Positions 47,625 to 56,383 of a DNA stretch of 64,000 bases are shown piece by piece; position 1 is the first letter of the stretch, and the number at the start of each line of letters is the position of its first letter. The notes below the pieces were generated by a model, which had not been told where the DNA came from, did no database searches, and saw only the letters and a list, made by a program, of their open reading frames with translations. Location of the stretch: contig NZ_CP137891.1 of NCBI RefSeq assembly GCF_033547075.1, forward strand, positions 1,860,001-1,924,000. The letters are read 5' to 3'. The position numbers and the translations under genes were made by a program. This stretch comes from Flavobacterium ardleyense. GTDB lineage: Bacteria > Bacteroidota > Bacteroidia > Flavobacteriales > Flavobacteriaceae.

Positions 47625-48647
47625 ATGTATAAATCAGTAATCAGAAAAGTTTTATTTAAATATGATCCAGAAAAAGTACACCACTTTACTTTTTCGACAA
47701 TCAAAAAAATGGCTAAACTTCCTGGTTTTTCTGCTATTGCAGGTTCATTATATCAAGTAAATGATCCAAGATTGGAACGTGAAGTTTTTGGTCTAAAGTT
47801 CAAAAATCCAGTTGGTCTTGCCGCTGGTTTTGATAAGGATGCCAAATTATATAAGGAATTATCTGATTTTGGTTTTGGCTTTATAGAAATAGGTACGCTT
47901 ACGCCAAAAGCACAAGATGGAAATCCTCCACAAAGACTTTTTAGATTGATTGAGGATAGTGCCATTATAAATAGAATGGGCTTCAATAATGGTGGAGTAG
48001 ATGCTGCGGTTCTTCGCTTAAAGCAAAATAAAGGAGTCTTGATTGGTGGAAATATTGGTAAAAATAAATTGACGCCAAATGAAGATGCGACAAAAGATTA
48101 CCAAATTTGTTTTGAAGCTTTGTTTGATTATGTCGATTATTTTGTGGTGAATGTAAGTTCACCAAACACTCCAAATCTTCGCGCTTTGCAAGATAAGGAA
48201 CCACTGACCGCTTTGTTACAACAACTTCAAGATGATAATAATAGAAAGTCAAATCCAAAGCCAATTCTCTTGAAGATTGCTCCAGATTTGACCGATTCTC
48301 AGTTGATGGATATTATTGATATTGTAAATTCGACCAAAATTGCAGGAGTTATTGCTACCAATACAACCATTTCACGTGAAGGTCTGAAGTCTGAGAATCA
48401 AAAAGAAATGGGTGGTCTTAGTGGGCTTCCTTTAAAGAACAAATCTACAGAAGTTATCAGATTTTTATCAGAAAAAAGCAATAAATCATTTCCAATTATT
48501 GGAGTAGGAGGTATACATTCTGCCGATGATGCACTTGAAAAATTAGAAGCTGGCGCATCTTTAATTCAACTTTATACAGGATTTATTTACGAAGGTCCTG
48601 CATTAATCAAAGAAATTAATTTGAAATTGTTAGCTCAAAAATCCTAA
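47625..48647 (+). CDS. pyrD: Dihydroorotate dehydrogenase (quinone), class 2
   Basis: A 340-residue membrane-associated flavoenzyme oxidising dihydroorotate to orotate. The N-terminal amphipathic extension ([20 protein letters not shown]) is the class 2 quinone-binding part. Barrel motifs: [17 protein letters not shown] near residue 56, [21 protein letters not shown] near 112, [15 protein letters not shown] near 172 (catalytic Ser), [34 protein letters not shown]. Its last 18 bp overlap the convergent DUF3307 gene. Confidence 0.96.
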   Translation: MYKSVIRKVLFKYDPEKVHHFTFSTIKKMAKLPGFSAIAGSLYQVNDPRLEREVFGLKFKNPVGLAAGFDKDAKLYKELSDFGFGFIEIGTLTPKAQDGNPPQRLFRLIEDSAIINRMGFNNGGVDAAVLRLKQNKGVLIGGNIGKNKLTPNEDATKDYQICFEALFDYVDYFVVNVSSPNTPNLRALQDKEPLTALLQQLQDDNNRKSNPKPILLKIAPDLTDSQLMDIIDIVNSTKIAGVIATNTTISREGLKSENQKEMGGLSGLPLKNKSTEVIRFLSEKSNKSFPIIGVGGIHSADDALEKLEAGASLIQLYTGFIYEGPALIKEINLKLLAQKS

Positions 48648-49340
48648 TATATACTTGGTTGCTAGTCCAGTTACAATAGCAATTCCAAAACTTAATAGAG
48701 TTCCAATCAAAACATATTCGGTTAACTTTCTGTCTTTTGATTTGGTCAAGTCGCCAAATCTGAAAATAGATTTTGCGGCAAGCAGAAATCCAATTGCCGA
48801 AAACTGTCCTATTAGTATAAATAAAAATATAAACAACCTTTCTAAAATTCCAATATAAGTTCCTGCGTTTTCAAGATCTTGTTTAGTATCATTGGTGTTT
48901 GGAGTCCAAATGGAAATTAAATTTTTAATTGTGATAGAGGCAGGAACAGTCAAAAAAAGTAGTGCGGTCAGAATTGGCCAAAACTGTGGAACCAAACTGT
49001 AGTTATTGATTATTATATTGTCATACAGGATTATAAGAAAAAGGATACTAAATATGTGGAGAATTTGATCTATTAAAAACCAAATACGTTTTGTTACTTC
49101 GCTTTGCAAATACAGCTTTAACAGGTCGATTAGAATATGAATTACTCCAAGTAAAATTGCGTACGGAATAAATTCTATCCTGAAAACCAATACCATTAAT
49201 AGCAAGGTGTGGACTAAGAAATGAAAATATAGAAACTTACTTTTTATTTTTCTTTTTTCCTTATTTTTTACCCACGAAGTTGGTTGCAGTAAAAAGTCGC
49301 CCATCAAATGCGCCAGTAATATTTTAAATAGTAAAATCAT
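48630..49340 (-). CDS. DUF3307 multi-spanning membrane protein (SatD partner)
   Basis: A 236-residue hydrophobic protein with about seven membrane segments. The N terminus [20 protein letters not shown] is the DUF3307 signature ([10 protein letters not shown]), and a second conserved His region is [13 protein letters not shown]. The C-terminal helices include [26 protein letters not shown] in outline. The start overlaps the satD stop in an ATGA junction, so the two are coupled. DUF3307 genes often neighbour satD. Function unknown; a membrane sensor, effector or transporter would all fit. The 3' end overlaps pyrD by 18 bp. Confidence 0.85.
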   Translation of the reverse strand: MILLFKILLAHLMGDFLLQPTSWVKNKEKRKIKSKFLYFHFLVHTLLLMVLVFRIEFIPYAILLGVIHILIDLLKLYLQSEVTKRIWFLIDQILHIFSILFLIILYDNIIINNYSLVPQFWPILTALLFLTVPASITIKNLISIWTPNTNDTKQDLENAGTYIGILERLFIFLFILIGQFSAIGFLLAAKSIFRFGDLTKSKDRKLTEYVLIGTLLSFGIAIVTGLATKYILGFLS

Positions 49341-49948
49341 ACCAATCGTTTTTCTATTGTTTCACGAAAGTACTTCTCGAATTTCATAATTAAATCAAAG
49401 TGCGATCTGTGACTTCGTCTGCTCACCGATGCTTGTTTTATATTTAATTTTAAACCCAATTCCTTTTGCGTAAGCGTTGGATTTTCAATTGCCGCAACCA
49501 CGAATTCTGCAGATTGCTGTGGCCAACTGTCCATCACGGTCAATGCTAAATGAAGCATCAAATTTAGAGTTTCATCAATGGTAGGATTGGAAGTTTTTAT
49601 GCCCATGGTGATTTTATCCTTTTTTAGGGAATCAAAAACCTGACCTGCATTTATGAACACTTTTCCAGAATTTTCAGAAATTTTTAAATTAGATTTTGAC
49701 TTGTCGCCAATTCCTATTCCCATACGTGCATCCATTTTCATAGATTTTAAAAAAGCCTTAATTCGGATTGCCGCAATAAGTGCGTCCTTAGGGTCTTTAA
49801 TTTCAATTTGAAATGAATCGCCCCGATATATTTGCCAGTCTTTTTGCTCGGTTGTTAATTGCCCTAGTAATCCTTTCAAATCTTCGATCCAAACGGTAGT
49901 TTGTATTTTCTGAGACCCTATAATATCACCTGTTATAATGCTTGTCAT
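49337..49948 (-). CDS. SatD family protein with C-terminal helix-turn-helix
   Basis: A 203-residue soluble protein. N terminus MTSIITGDIIGSQKI is the SatD family start. Residues 1-140 resemble class III nucleotide cyclases: TGDIIGS (Asp8) is like FxDIxGS, RGDSFQIEIKDPKDAL (Asp44) is like GDxxxxxF, and ARMGIGIG (75-81) is like VRIGIHTG. Residues about 159-200 (LTQKELGLKLNIKQASVSRRSHRSHF) read as a helix-turn-helix. Start at ATG 49948; an earlier TTG lies inside the -7 box. The intergenic DNA upstream carries five boxes at 28-bp period. SatD is a known family name; cyclase likeness and DNA binding are inference. Confidence 0.82.
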   Translation of the reverse strand: MTSIITGDIIGSQKIQTTVWIEDLKGLLGQLTTEQKDWQIYRGDSFQIEIKDPKDALIAAIRIKAFLKSMKMDARMGIGIGDKSKSNLKISENSGKVFINAGQVFDSLKKDKITMGIKTSNPTIDETLNLMLHLALTVMDSWPQQSAEFVVAAIENPTLTQKELGLKLNIKQASVSRRSHRSHFDLIMKFEKYFRETIEKRLV

Positions 49949-49951
49949 TCT

Positions 49952-49959
49952 CAAAGATA
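49952..49959 (-). promoter_or_regulatory. -7 promoter element at the satD start
   Basis: TATCTTTG on the minus strand ends 3 bp before the satD ATG, so the transcript would be leaderless or nearly so. Confidence 0.55.
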
Positions 49960-50012
49960 ATTATTTAGTTGTGCTATACTGCAAAATGTTCAAAATTTAC
50001 TAATTCAAATAT

Positions 50013-50146
50013 ATTACATATTTGTGTAATAACTTCAATTATTACGTTTTTATGTAATAATTAATAATATTACGCCTTTCTGTAATAATTCTATATAGTG
50101 CGCATTTATGTAATAATGTGTACTAATATACTATTGTGTAATAATT
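50013..50146. repeat. Five-box array with exact 28-bp period upstream of satD
   Basis: TGTAATAA occurs five times, at 50025, 50053, 50081, 50109 and 50137, each exactly 28 bp apart. Before the first three boxes ATTAC stands at 50013, 50041 and 50069, making palindromes ATTAC-N8-GTAAT with the same period; the left half decays in copies four and five. The second copy has perfect 9-bp arms (AATTATTAC 50037-50045, GTAATAATT 50054-50062). The array lies 65-200 bp upstream of satD and 140-260 bp upstream of the divergent HMG-CoA lyase-like gene. It looks like a multi-site operator. Confidence 0.8.
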
Positions 50147-50200
50147 CTGAATACTAATGGCGACTTGTTTAAACTTTTGAATGTTTATAATAAATTTTTA

Positions 50201-50257
50201 ATCATGAAATGCAAATTATCAATTCCTTCAAAAAGAATTGTAGACAAATTTCATGAT
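50201..50257. promoter_or_regulatory. Nested inverted repeat upstream of the HMG-CoA lyase-like gene
   Basis: Outer arms ATCATGAAAT (50201-50210) and ATTTCATGAT (50248-50257), perfect; inner arms CAATTC (50219-50224) and GAATTG (50235-50240). It ends 15 bp before the -7 box, in a position suited to control that promoter. Confidence 0.55.
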
Positions 50258-50271
50258 TTCTATTTCTTTAG

Positions 50272-50279
50272 TATCTTTG
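50272..50279 (+). promoter_or_regulatory. -7 promoter element of the HMG-CoA lyase-like gene
   Basis: TATCTTTG, TAnnTTTG match, 7 bp before the ATG at 50287, giving a very short leader. Confidence 0.6.
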
Positions 50280-50286
50280 AACCCCT

Positions 50287-51150
50287 ATGAAAGATGTAAA
50301 AATAATTGAGTGCCCTCGTGATGCGATGCAAGGAATAAAAACATTTATTCCTACAGCCCAAAAGCTAGATTATATTCAGTCACTACTTCGCGTTGGTTTT
50401 GATACCATTGATGTTGGTAGTTTTGTCTCGCCAAAGGCCATTCCGCAAATGCAGGACACTGCAGAGTTACTTTCACAAATTGATCTTTCAAATACTAGAA
50501 GCAAACTTCTGGCAATTATCGCCAATGTAAAAGGTGCCGAAATGGCGGCTGAATGGGATACAATTGATTATTTAGGTTTTCCATTCTCCATATCTGAAAA
50601 TTTTCAAATGCGCAATACCCATAAAACTATTGCCGAATCGTTAGTTGCTTTGGAACAAATTCTAGAAATCACCTATAAAAGCAATAAAGAATGCGTCGCA
50701 TATCTTTCTATGGGCTTCGGAAATCCTTATGGCGATCCGTGGGATGTAGAAATAGTAGGTGAATGGACCGAAAAACTTTCCAATATGGGTGTAAAAATTC
50801 TTTCGCTTTCCGATACCGTTGGAAGTTCGACTCCAGAAGTAATCGACTATTTATTTTCGAATTTAATTACAAAATACCCAAATATCGAATTTGGAGCCCA
50901 TTTGCACACTACCGCCGATAAGTGGTACGAAAAAGTTGATGCTGCATACAAGGCAGGATGTGTTCGCTTTGATGGTGCAATTCAAGGTTTTGGCGGATGT
51001 CCAATGGCCAAAGATGATTTGACCGGAAATATGCCCACTGAAAAATTACTCTCATACTTTACCGCCGAAAAAGTAAATATCAATCTTAATCCTATGAATT
51101 TTGAAAGCGCTTACAACGAAGCGACCAAACTATTTTCGGTTTATCATTAA
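50287..51150 (+). CDS. Hydroxymethylglutaryl-CoA lyase family protein
   Basis: A 287-residue DRE-TIM metallolyase. The entry motif reads ECPRDAMQG near residue 8, keeping the catalytic Arg-Asp but with AMQ where most HMG-CoA lyases have GLQ. Other marks: VGFDTIDVGSFVSPKAIPQM near 37, YLSMGFGNPYGDPW near 138 in place of the usual catalytic-loop Cys segment, LSLSDTVGSSTP near 177, GAHLHTTADKWYEKVDAAYKAGC in outline with the metal-binding HLH, and GFGGCPMAKDDLTGNMPTE near 236, the HMG-CoA lyase signature with its Cys. It splits HMG-CoA to acetoacetate and acetyl-CoA in leucine breakdown or ketone metabolism. Confidence 0.88.
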   Translation: MKDVKIIECPRDAMQGIKTFIPTAQKLDYIQSLLRVGFDTIDVGSFVSPKAIPQMQDTAELLSQIDLSNTRSKLLAIIANVKGAEMAAEWDTIDYLGFPFSISENFQMRNTHKTIAESLVALEQILEITYKSNKECVAYLSMGFGNPYGDPWDVEIVGEWTEKLSNMGVKILSLSDTVGSSTPEVIDYLFSNLITKYPNIEFGAHLHTTADKWYEKVDAAYKAGCVRFDGAIQGFGGCPMAKDDLTGNMPTEKLLSYFTAEKVNINLNPMNFESAYNEATKLFSVYH

Positions 51151-51207
51151 TTATTAGAAGTTTTGGAAATGTAAGCAATCAAAGATAATTTACTAAATAT
51201 TTTTTTG

Positions 51208-51215
51208 TATATTTG
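51208..51215 (+). promoter_or_regulatory. -7 promoter element of guaB
   Basis: TATATTTG, TAnnTTTG match, 32 bp before the guaB ATG, preceded by a T-run. Confidence 0.65.
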
Positions 51216-51247
51216 CACGCAATTAATCCACAACTTCTAATTGCAGC

Positions 51248-52720
51248 ATGAACGCACACACTACCAAAATCATCGGCGAAGGTCTAACTTACGATGACGT
51301 ACTACTTGTTCCACACTATTCTGAAGTTTTGCCACGTGAAGTGAGCATTAAAACTAGATTCTCAAAAAATATAACGCTAAATGTTCCTGTGGTTTCTGCA
51401 GCGATGGATACTGTTACCGAAAGTGCAATGGCAATCGCTATGGCTCGTGAAGGTGGTATCGGCGTTTTGCATAAAAACATGACTATCGAGCAGCAATCAA
51501 CTATGGTAAGACGCGTAAAACGTGCCGAATCAGGTATGATTATCGATCCTGTTACTTTAACTTTGACCGCAACGGTAGGAGATGCAAAAAATGCAATGAA
51601 AGAATTTAGCATTGGTGGAATTCCAATTGTCGATGATAATAGAGTGCTTAAAGGAATTGTTACCAATCGTGATTTGCGTTTTGAAAAGAACAATTCGCGT
51701 CCAATTGTCGAAGTAATGACTACCCAAAACCTTGTTACTGTTGCCGAAGGTACTTCTCTAGAAGAAGCCGAAGTTGTACTTCAAGGACATAAAATAGAAA
51801 AACTTCCAGTTGTAAATACAGATTACAAATTAGTAGGTCTAATTACTTTTAGAGACCTTACCAAAATTGCTCAAAAGCCAATTTCCAACAAAGATGCTTT
51901 TGGCCGACTACGTGTTGCTGCTGCAATTGGCGTAACTGCCGATGCTATCAAAAGAGCCGAAGGGCTTGTAAATGCAGGTGTTGATGCAATTATAATCGAT
52001 ACCGCTCACGGACATACTCGTGGCGTTGTAGAGGTTTTGAAATTAGTAAAAAGCACTTTTCCACAAATAGATGTCATCGTTGGAAACATCGCAACTCCCG
52101 AAGCTGCCTTGTATCTTGCAGAAAATGGCGCCGACGGTGTAAAAGTTGGAATTGGTCCTGGATCAATTTGTACAACGAGAGTTGTTGCCGGAGTTGGTTT
52201 TCCTCAGTTTTCTGCAGTTTTGGAAGTTGCCGCTGCCTTAAAAGGTACTGGAATTCCTGTAATTGCCGATGGTGGTATTCGCTACACTGGTGATATTCCC
52301 AAAGCACTTGCTGCCGGAGCAGATTGCGTAATGTTGGGTTCATTGTTGGCCGGAACCAAAGAATCTCCGGGCGAAATGATCATCTACGAAAGCCGTCAGT
52401 ACAAATCATACCGCGGAATGGGTTCTGTGGAGGCGATGAAAGAAGGGTCAAAAGATCGTTATTTCCAAGATGTTGAAGATGACGTGAAAAAATTGGTTCC
52501 AGAAGGAATCGTTGGCCGCGTTCCGTACAAAGGTGAGCTTGCAGATAGTATGCAACAATTTATCGGAGGTTTGCGTGCTGGAATGGGTTATTGCGGATCC
52601 AAAGATGTGGCAACACTTCAAGAAACTGGTCGCTTTGTTCGAATTACTGCTAGCGGAATCAACGAAAGTCACCCGCACGACGTTACAATTACCAACGAAG
52701 CTCCGAATTATTCTAGATAA
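51248..52720 (+). CDS. guaB: IMP dehydrogenase
   Basis: A 490-residue enzyme oxidising IMP to XMP, the first GMP-specific step; guaA, at 19091, takes the next. N-terminal [18 protein letters not shown], the two CBS domains (about 95-210; [32 protein letters not shown]), then the catalytic barrel: [12 protein letters not shown], catalytic Cys308 in [30 protein letters not shown], and the flap with YRGMGS and [11 protein letters not shown]. Single gene with its own promoter and terminator. Confidence 0.97.
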   Translation: MNAHTTKIIGEGLTYDDVLLVPHYSEVLPREVSIKTRFSKNITLNVPVVSAAMDTVTESAMAIAMAREGGIGVLHKNMTIEQQSTMVRRVKRAESGMIIDPVTLTLTATVGDAKNAMKEFSIGGIPIVDDNRVLKGIVTNRDLRFEKNNSRPIVEVMTTQNLVTVAEGTSLEEAEVVLQGHKIEKLPVVNTDYKLVGLITFRDLTKIAQKPISNKDAFGRLRVAAAIGVTADAIKRAEGLVNAGVDAIIIDTAHGHTRGVVEVLKLVKSTFPQIDVIVGNIATPEAALYLAENGADGVKVGIGPGSICTTRVVAGVGFPQFSAVLEVAAALKGTGIPVIADGGIRYTGDIPKALAAGADCVMLGSLLAGTKESPGEMIIYESRQYKSYRGMGSVEAMKEGSKDRYFQDVEDDVKKLVPEGIVGRVPYKGELADSMQQFIGGLRAGMGYCGSKDVATLQETGRFVRITASGINESHPHDVTITNEAPNYSR

Positions 52721-52742
52721 TTTTAAGAAATTCAATTTATAT

Positions 52743-52777
52743 AAAAAAACTCCTGTTTTCTAAATAGGAGTTTTTTG
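52743..52777 (+). terminator. Terminator of guaB
   Basis: AAAAAAACTCCT pairs with AGGAGTTTTTT, followed by GTTT; 22 bp after the guaB stop. Confidence 0.88.
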
Positions 52778-52808
52778 TTTAAAATAGTAATGAGATTTTC
52801 AATTTTTA

Positions 52809-52976
52809 TTTGGGCGAGCCCTGCGCCACGACGTCTTCGGTAAAATTGATGTTTTTCGTAGGCTTGGTCAGGCTATTCGTTCCCAATCTTTATTGTAGCT
52901 TCTGCTCCGCAAAGCCACAACAAAGGATTTGCTTCGCCAGTTCGCTTCGCTCGGGTTCACTGCTATCCTTCTCGCA
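52809..52976 (+). repeat. Structured intergenic repeat, family 2 (copy C)
   Basis: Same family and orientation as 39671-39815: TTTGGGCGAGCCCT start, shared GGTCAGGCT, CCCAATCTTTAT, GCTCCGCAAAGCC and CTATCCTTCTCGCA end. Terminal GCGAG (52814-52818) pairs with CTCGC (52971-52975). The internal stem pairs CTTTATTGT (52888-52896) with ACAACAAAG (52917-52925). It carries an extra approximately 25-bp segment (TTCGCTTCGCTCGGG) before the 3' end. Confidence 0.75.
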
Positions 52977-53031
52977 AAAGCGTGGTTGATCAAGAGCCTT
53001 TACGTTGTTTGGAAAAGAAACCAAGTTTAAA

Positions 53032-53481
53032 CTATATCGAAATATTTTTTAGTATTCGTTTTTTTAATTCAATAAAAAAATAGCTTTCATTGCTTTCATC
53101 GACTGCTTCAAAATTGATTTCAAAATCAGTATTAGATTTACTTAACGGAGATATAAATGATATGTAATATTCAGTACGCCAATTTTTGAACTTTGAAAAT
53201 TCAGAGTTTGATTCTATTAGTTTATCGATATCCCGAGAAGACAAGCCGTCGAAATTTTCGATAAATTTCTGTATTTCTGCCTTTTGCGTTGAGTTTATGT
53301 TATTGAAATCTCCTTCTAGAATAAAAAAAGTCTCTTTACTAAATGGCTTAATTTTCTTGTGAAAATTCTAATTTACAGATTTGGCTAAATCTTTTTCTCG
53401 TGTTTTATCACTTTCGATCCTTCCAAAAAAAACATCATTCTTGATAATTTTTTCACCGAAAAGCAAATCTAATACTCCCAT
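53032..53481 (-). pseudogene. Small hypothetical gene broken by one in-frame TAG
   Basis: From ATG 53481 the frame reads MGVLDLLFGEKIIKNDVFFG and continues to a TAG at 53368-53370 (codon 38). The same frame then stays open for 111 more codons (NFHKKIKPFSKETFFILEGD, FIENFDGLSSRDIDKLIESN, EFSKFKNWRTEYYISFISP) to the stop at 53032. No frameshift is needed, so a single base change separates it from an intact 149-residue protein. The full-length product would be soluble and charged; I do not recognise its family. The remaining 70-residue downstream frame is unlikely to be a gene on its own. Confidence 0.72.
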
Positions 53482-53576
53482 ACTTTTTCTATGTTTTAAT
53501 TGTGAATGCGAGAAAATTTAAAATTGAATTTTAAATTAAACTAACTCTTTTGAATATTTTCGTAGCAATTTAGCTT

Positions 53577-54026
53577 TCATTGATTAGTTTTTATCAAATA
53601 TAGAAGTTTTGGAAATTCGGTTTCGATTTTCTTATAATCCATTTTGCCATGAATATCGTTGTCGCCATATTCGAGACCTACACTAATTAAACTTTCAAGG
53701 GTAATAAATGATTTAGCGTCAAGTTTATTTGTGATTTTTATGAAATTATTTTCACCAAGTTTATAAATAATCTGTGTCAGTATAGAACCAAGTTCATAAC
53801 AACCTGCTCCGCCGCCACATTCAAAATGAAGTAAAGTCACGAGAGAATCTGCGTCACCTTTTAATGTTTTCCGTATTAGTTTTTGGAGTTTCTGATTATC
53901 TTAGAGACTTTGATTTTCGGAAAGTGCATGCCCGATAATTATGCCTTCAACTTGGCTTTGGTTACACGAGTTAAAGATAAATACAATAAGCAATGATCCC
54001 AGTATTTTTATAATCGAGATTCTCAT
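53577..54026 (-). pseudogene. Small lipoprotein gene broken by one in-frame TAA
   Basis: From ATG 54026 the frame reads a lipoprotein signal (MRISIIKILGSLLIVFIFNSC, lipobox NSC, Cys21), then NQSQVEGIIIGHALSENQSL and a TAA at 53901-53903 (codon 42). Translation in the same frame goes on with DNQKLQKLIRKTLKGDADSL, LLHFECGGGAGCYELG and HGKMDYKKIETEFPKLLYLI to a stop at 53577. One substitution would restore a 149-residue lipoprotein. The Cys/Gly-rich motif ECGGGAGCYE and the rest do not match a family I know. It neighbours another gene broken in the same way. Confidence 0.75.
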
Positions 54027-54081
54027 TATATGTTAATGTTTAAAAGTACGCCCAATTATAGGATAAATCTGTAGTGGTATT

Positions 54082-56319
54082 CTAAGTGGAAATCAAACTC
54101 GCCAATAGCTTCTTATTCCCAACAACCCACAAAATGTCATCTTTTTCCAAAACCATATTAGATTCTGGATTCAAGATTCTATTGCCATGACGTTCAATTC
54201 CTACCACAAGACCTTCTGTCTTCTCTCTTAATTGAGATTGACTGATACTTTTGCCAATAAACTCCTCGTTGGTCAGTTCTAGTTGCTGAAGTACAATCTG
54301 ACTTTCCTTTTTACTTTCTGCAGGCATGATTTCTTTACGCTTCAAGTAGCTTGAGAATTCTTTAATCTGATCGTCTGTTCCAATCACACACAGCTCATCT
54401 CCTGGAAAGATACGTTCAGTTCTATTTGGAATATTGATGGTAATTTCTCCCCGTTTTATAAAGGCTATATTTATTCCAAATTCCTCTCTTAACCTTAATT
54501 CGAATAGACTTTTACCAACTATATTCGATTCTATGGCGATTGTAAAGAATGTCATGTGTCCATCCCAAGGTGTCAAATCACTTAATCTTCGGTCTTTTTT
54601 AATCTCTCTAGCATTAAAGTTTCTAAGGAAGTGACTTTCTATAACAGGATACATATTTTTCAGTTTCTTCGGAAGAATTAAGTAGGCTGCCAAAGCAATA
54701 ATTAATGCAATTAATGCGACAGTAGGCGAGAAGAAAGCATTAAGTAGAAGTCCCAAATAGAATATTGCAATTGCTATCCTCATAAGGATCAATACCCAAA
54801 TCGGTCCGCGATATTTTCTGATAAGCATTAATTCAGTAACCTCTTTCACCGCAATTCTTCGTAGAGAAAGTGCCCATAAAAAGGGCGAAATGACTATTAG
54901 GGTAATAACAGCACCTATTGCATTTCCAAAATTAGATCCTATAGTTAATGGTAGAATAAATTTTGACGAAAGTAAAATAAGAGCAACTATAATTACCGAA
55001 TTTATTACTACTTGAACGATATAAGCTCTCAAAATTATGCGCCACTTACTCACCGACTTTATTGCCTGCGTGTTGGCACTGTATCTATCAATACGTTTAA
55101 TCCATTTTTTTGGTAATTTTCGGTGTAGAAATTTCGAAAAAGGGGTAGAAAGTTTCACCATAAAAGGCGTGGTAAATGTTGTCACCGCCGATACTGCCAC
55201 GACAATTGGATACAAAAAATTACTAGTTACAGCCAATGTAGTTCCTAAAGTAGCAATGATAAAGGAGAACTCTCCAATTTGTGCCAAACTCATTCCAGTT
55301 TGCACCGACTCTTTTAGGGGCTGCCCCGAAATAAGCGCTCCTAACGTAGAACTTACTGATTGCCCAAAAATGGTTACAAATGTCAAAATCGCCACAGGTA
55401 AAGCGTACTCATATAAAGTGGCTGGATCAATTAACATTCCCACAGATACAAAGAAAATTGCACCAAAAAGGTCTTTTACTGGCTTTACAAGATGCTCAAT
55501 ATGTTCTGCTTGGGTCGTTTCTGCGATAATAGAGCCCATAATAAACGCTCCCAAAGCTGGAGAAAATCCAACTCCCGCAGCAAAAATTACCATCATCAAA
55601 CAAAGTGCAATTGATACGATCAGAAGCATTTCATCTGTTAGTAAATTCTTCGCTTTCTTGAGAAGTGTGGGTATAAAAAATATTCCCCCCACAAACCAAG
55701 CAATCAAAAAGAAGATGAGTTTTAGTACCGACTGAAATAATTCTTCTCCAGAAAATTGCTGACTTACGGCAATGGTGGATAGCAAAACCATCATCAAAAT
55801 CGCTAGAATGTCTTGTACTACAAGAGATCCAATTACGATTCCAACAAATTTCTGACCTTTTACTCCCAGCTCATCAAAGGTTTTTAGAATAATCGTGGTA
55901 CTGGAAATGGATAAAATTACACCGAGAAATATGCTGTCCATTGAATTCCAACCCATCGCAGTACCTACAAGATACCCAATGGCAACCATTGCTATAATTT
56001 GCGTGACGGCAGTGATACTAGCGGTACCGCCGACTTTCATCAATTTTTTAAAACTGAATTCTAGTCCTAAACTAAATAGCAGAAAGATAACTCCAATTTC
56101 TGCCCAGACTTCTACGCTGTGCATATCACTAATGGAAGGAAAAAAATCAAAGTGATTTCCTGCCAGAAATCCTGCAATCAAATACCCGAGTACTAGCGGC
56201 TGTTTAATTTTTTTAAATAAAATAACAGAAACAGCAGCGGTCATCAAAATGAGCCCCAAATCAGTGATAAGAGGCTCTAGATTACTTGTAGTTTCTGCAA
56301 CAGTTTGAACTAAACTCAT
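54082..56319 (-). CDS. CPA2-family cation:proton antiporter with two TrkA-C domains
   Basis: A 745-residue membrane protein. About twelve helices of the Na/H exchanger domain (about 20-390; PLVLGYLIAGFLAGNH, FLLFSLGLEFSFKKL, LSISSTTIILKTFDELG, ALGAFIMGSIIAET with the ion-binding region). More membrane segments follow (about 430-570), then two cytoplasmic RCK-C/TrkA-C domains (about 590-660: HMTFFTIAIESNIVGKSLFELRL, PGDELCVIGTDDQIKEF; about 675-745: EEFIGKSISQSQLREK, DILWVVGNKKLLAS). It resembles KefB/RosB-type K+ or Na+ antiporters gated by ligand-binding RCK-C domains. Single gene. Confidence 0.92.
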   Translation of the reverse strand: MSLVQTVAETTSNLEPLITDLGLILMTAAVSVILFKKIKQPLVLGYLIAGFLAGNHFDFFPSISDMHSVEVWAEIGVIFLLFSLGLEFSFKKLMKVGGTASITAVTQIIAMVAIGYLVGTAMGWNSMDSIFLGVILSISSTTIILKTFDELGVKGQKFVGIVIGSLVVQDILAILMMVLLSTIAVSQQFSGEELFQSVLKLIFFLIAWFVGGIFFIPTLLKKAKNLLTDEMLLIVSIALCLMMVIFAAGVGFSPALGAFIMGSIIAETTQAEHIEHLVKPVKDLFGAIFFVSVGMLIDPATLYEYALPVAILTFVTIFGQSVSSTLGALISGQPLKESVQTGMSLAQIGEFSFIIATLGTTLAVTSNFLYPIVVAVSAVTTFTTPFMVKLSTPFSKFLHRKLPKKWIKRIDRYSANTQAIKSVSKWRIILRAYIVQVVINSVIIVALILLSSKFILPLTIGSNFGNAIGAVITLIVISPFLWALSLRRIAVKEVTELMLIRKYRGPIWVLILMRIAIAIFYLGLLLNAFFSPTVALIALIIALAAYLILPKKLKNMYPVIESHFLRNFNAREIKKDRRLSDLTPWDGHMTFFTIAIESNIVGKSLFELRLREEFGINIAFIKRGEITINIPNRTERIFPGDELCVIGTDDQIKEFSSYLKRKEIMPAESKKESQIVLQQLELTNEEFIGKSISQSQLREKTEGLVVGIERHGNRILNPESNMVLEKDDILWVVGNKKLLASLIST

Positions 56320-56383
56320 TGGTGTATTTGGTGCTTGTTTTTAATATTTAAAAATATTCGACTTCACAAAATTTAGAAATAAA

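Noticed and set aside
50013..50146. CRISPR array as an explanation of the 28-bp periodic boxes
   Set aside because: The repeated part is only about 8-18 bp within each 28-bp period, no cas genes are nearby, and the units are too short for repeat plus spacer.
53032..53244. Independent 70-residue gene
   Set aside because: It is the 3' part of a longer frame interrupted by a stop at 53368-53370, better described as a broken gene.
55037..55735. A 232-codon plus-strand frame inside the antiporter gene
   Set aside because: Antisense to a clearly conserved membrane domain, with no family features of its own.
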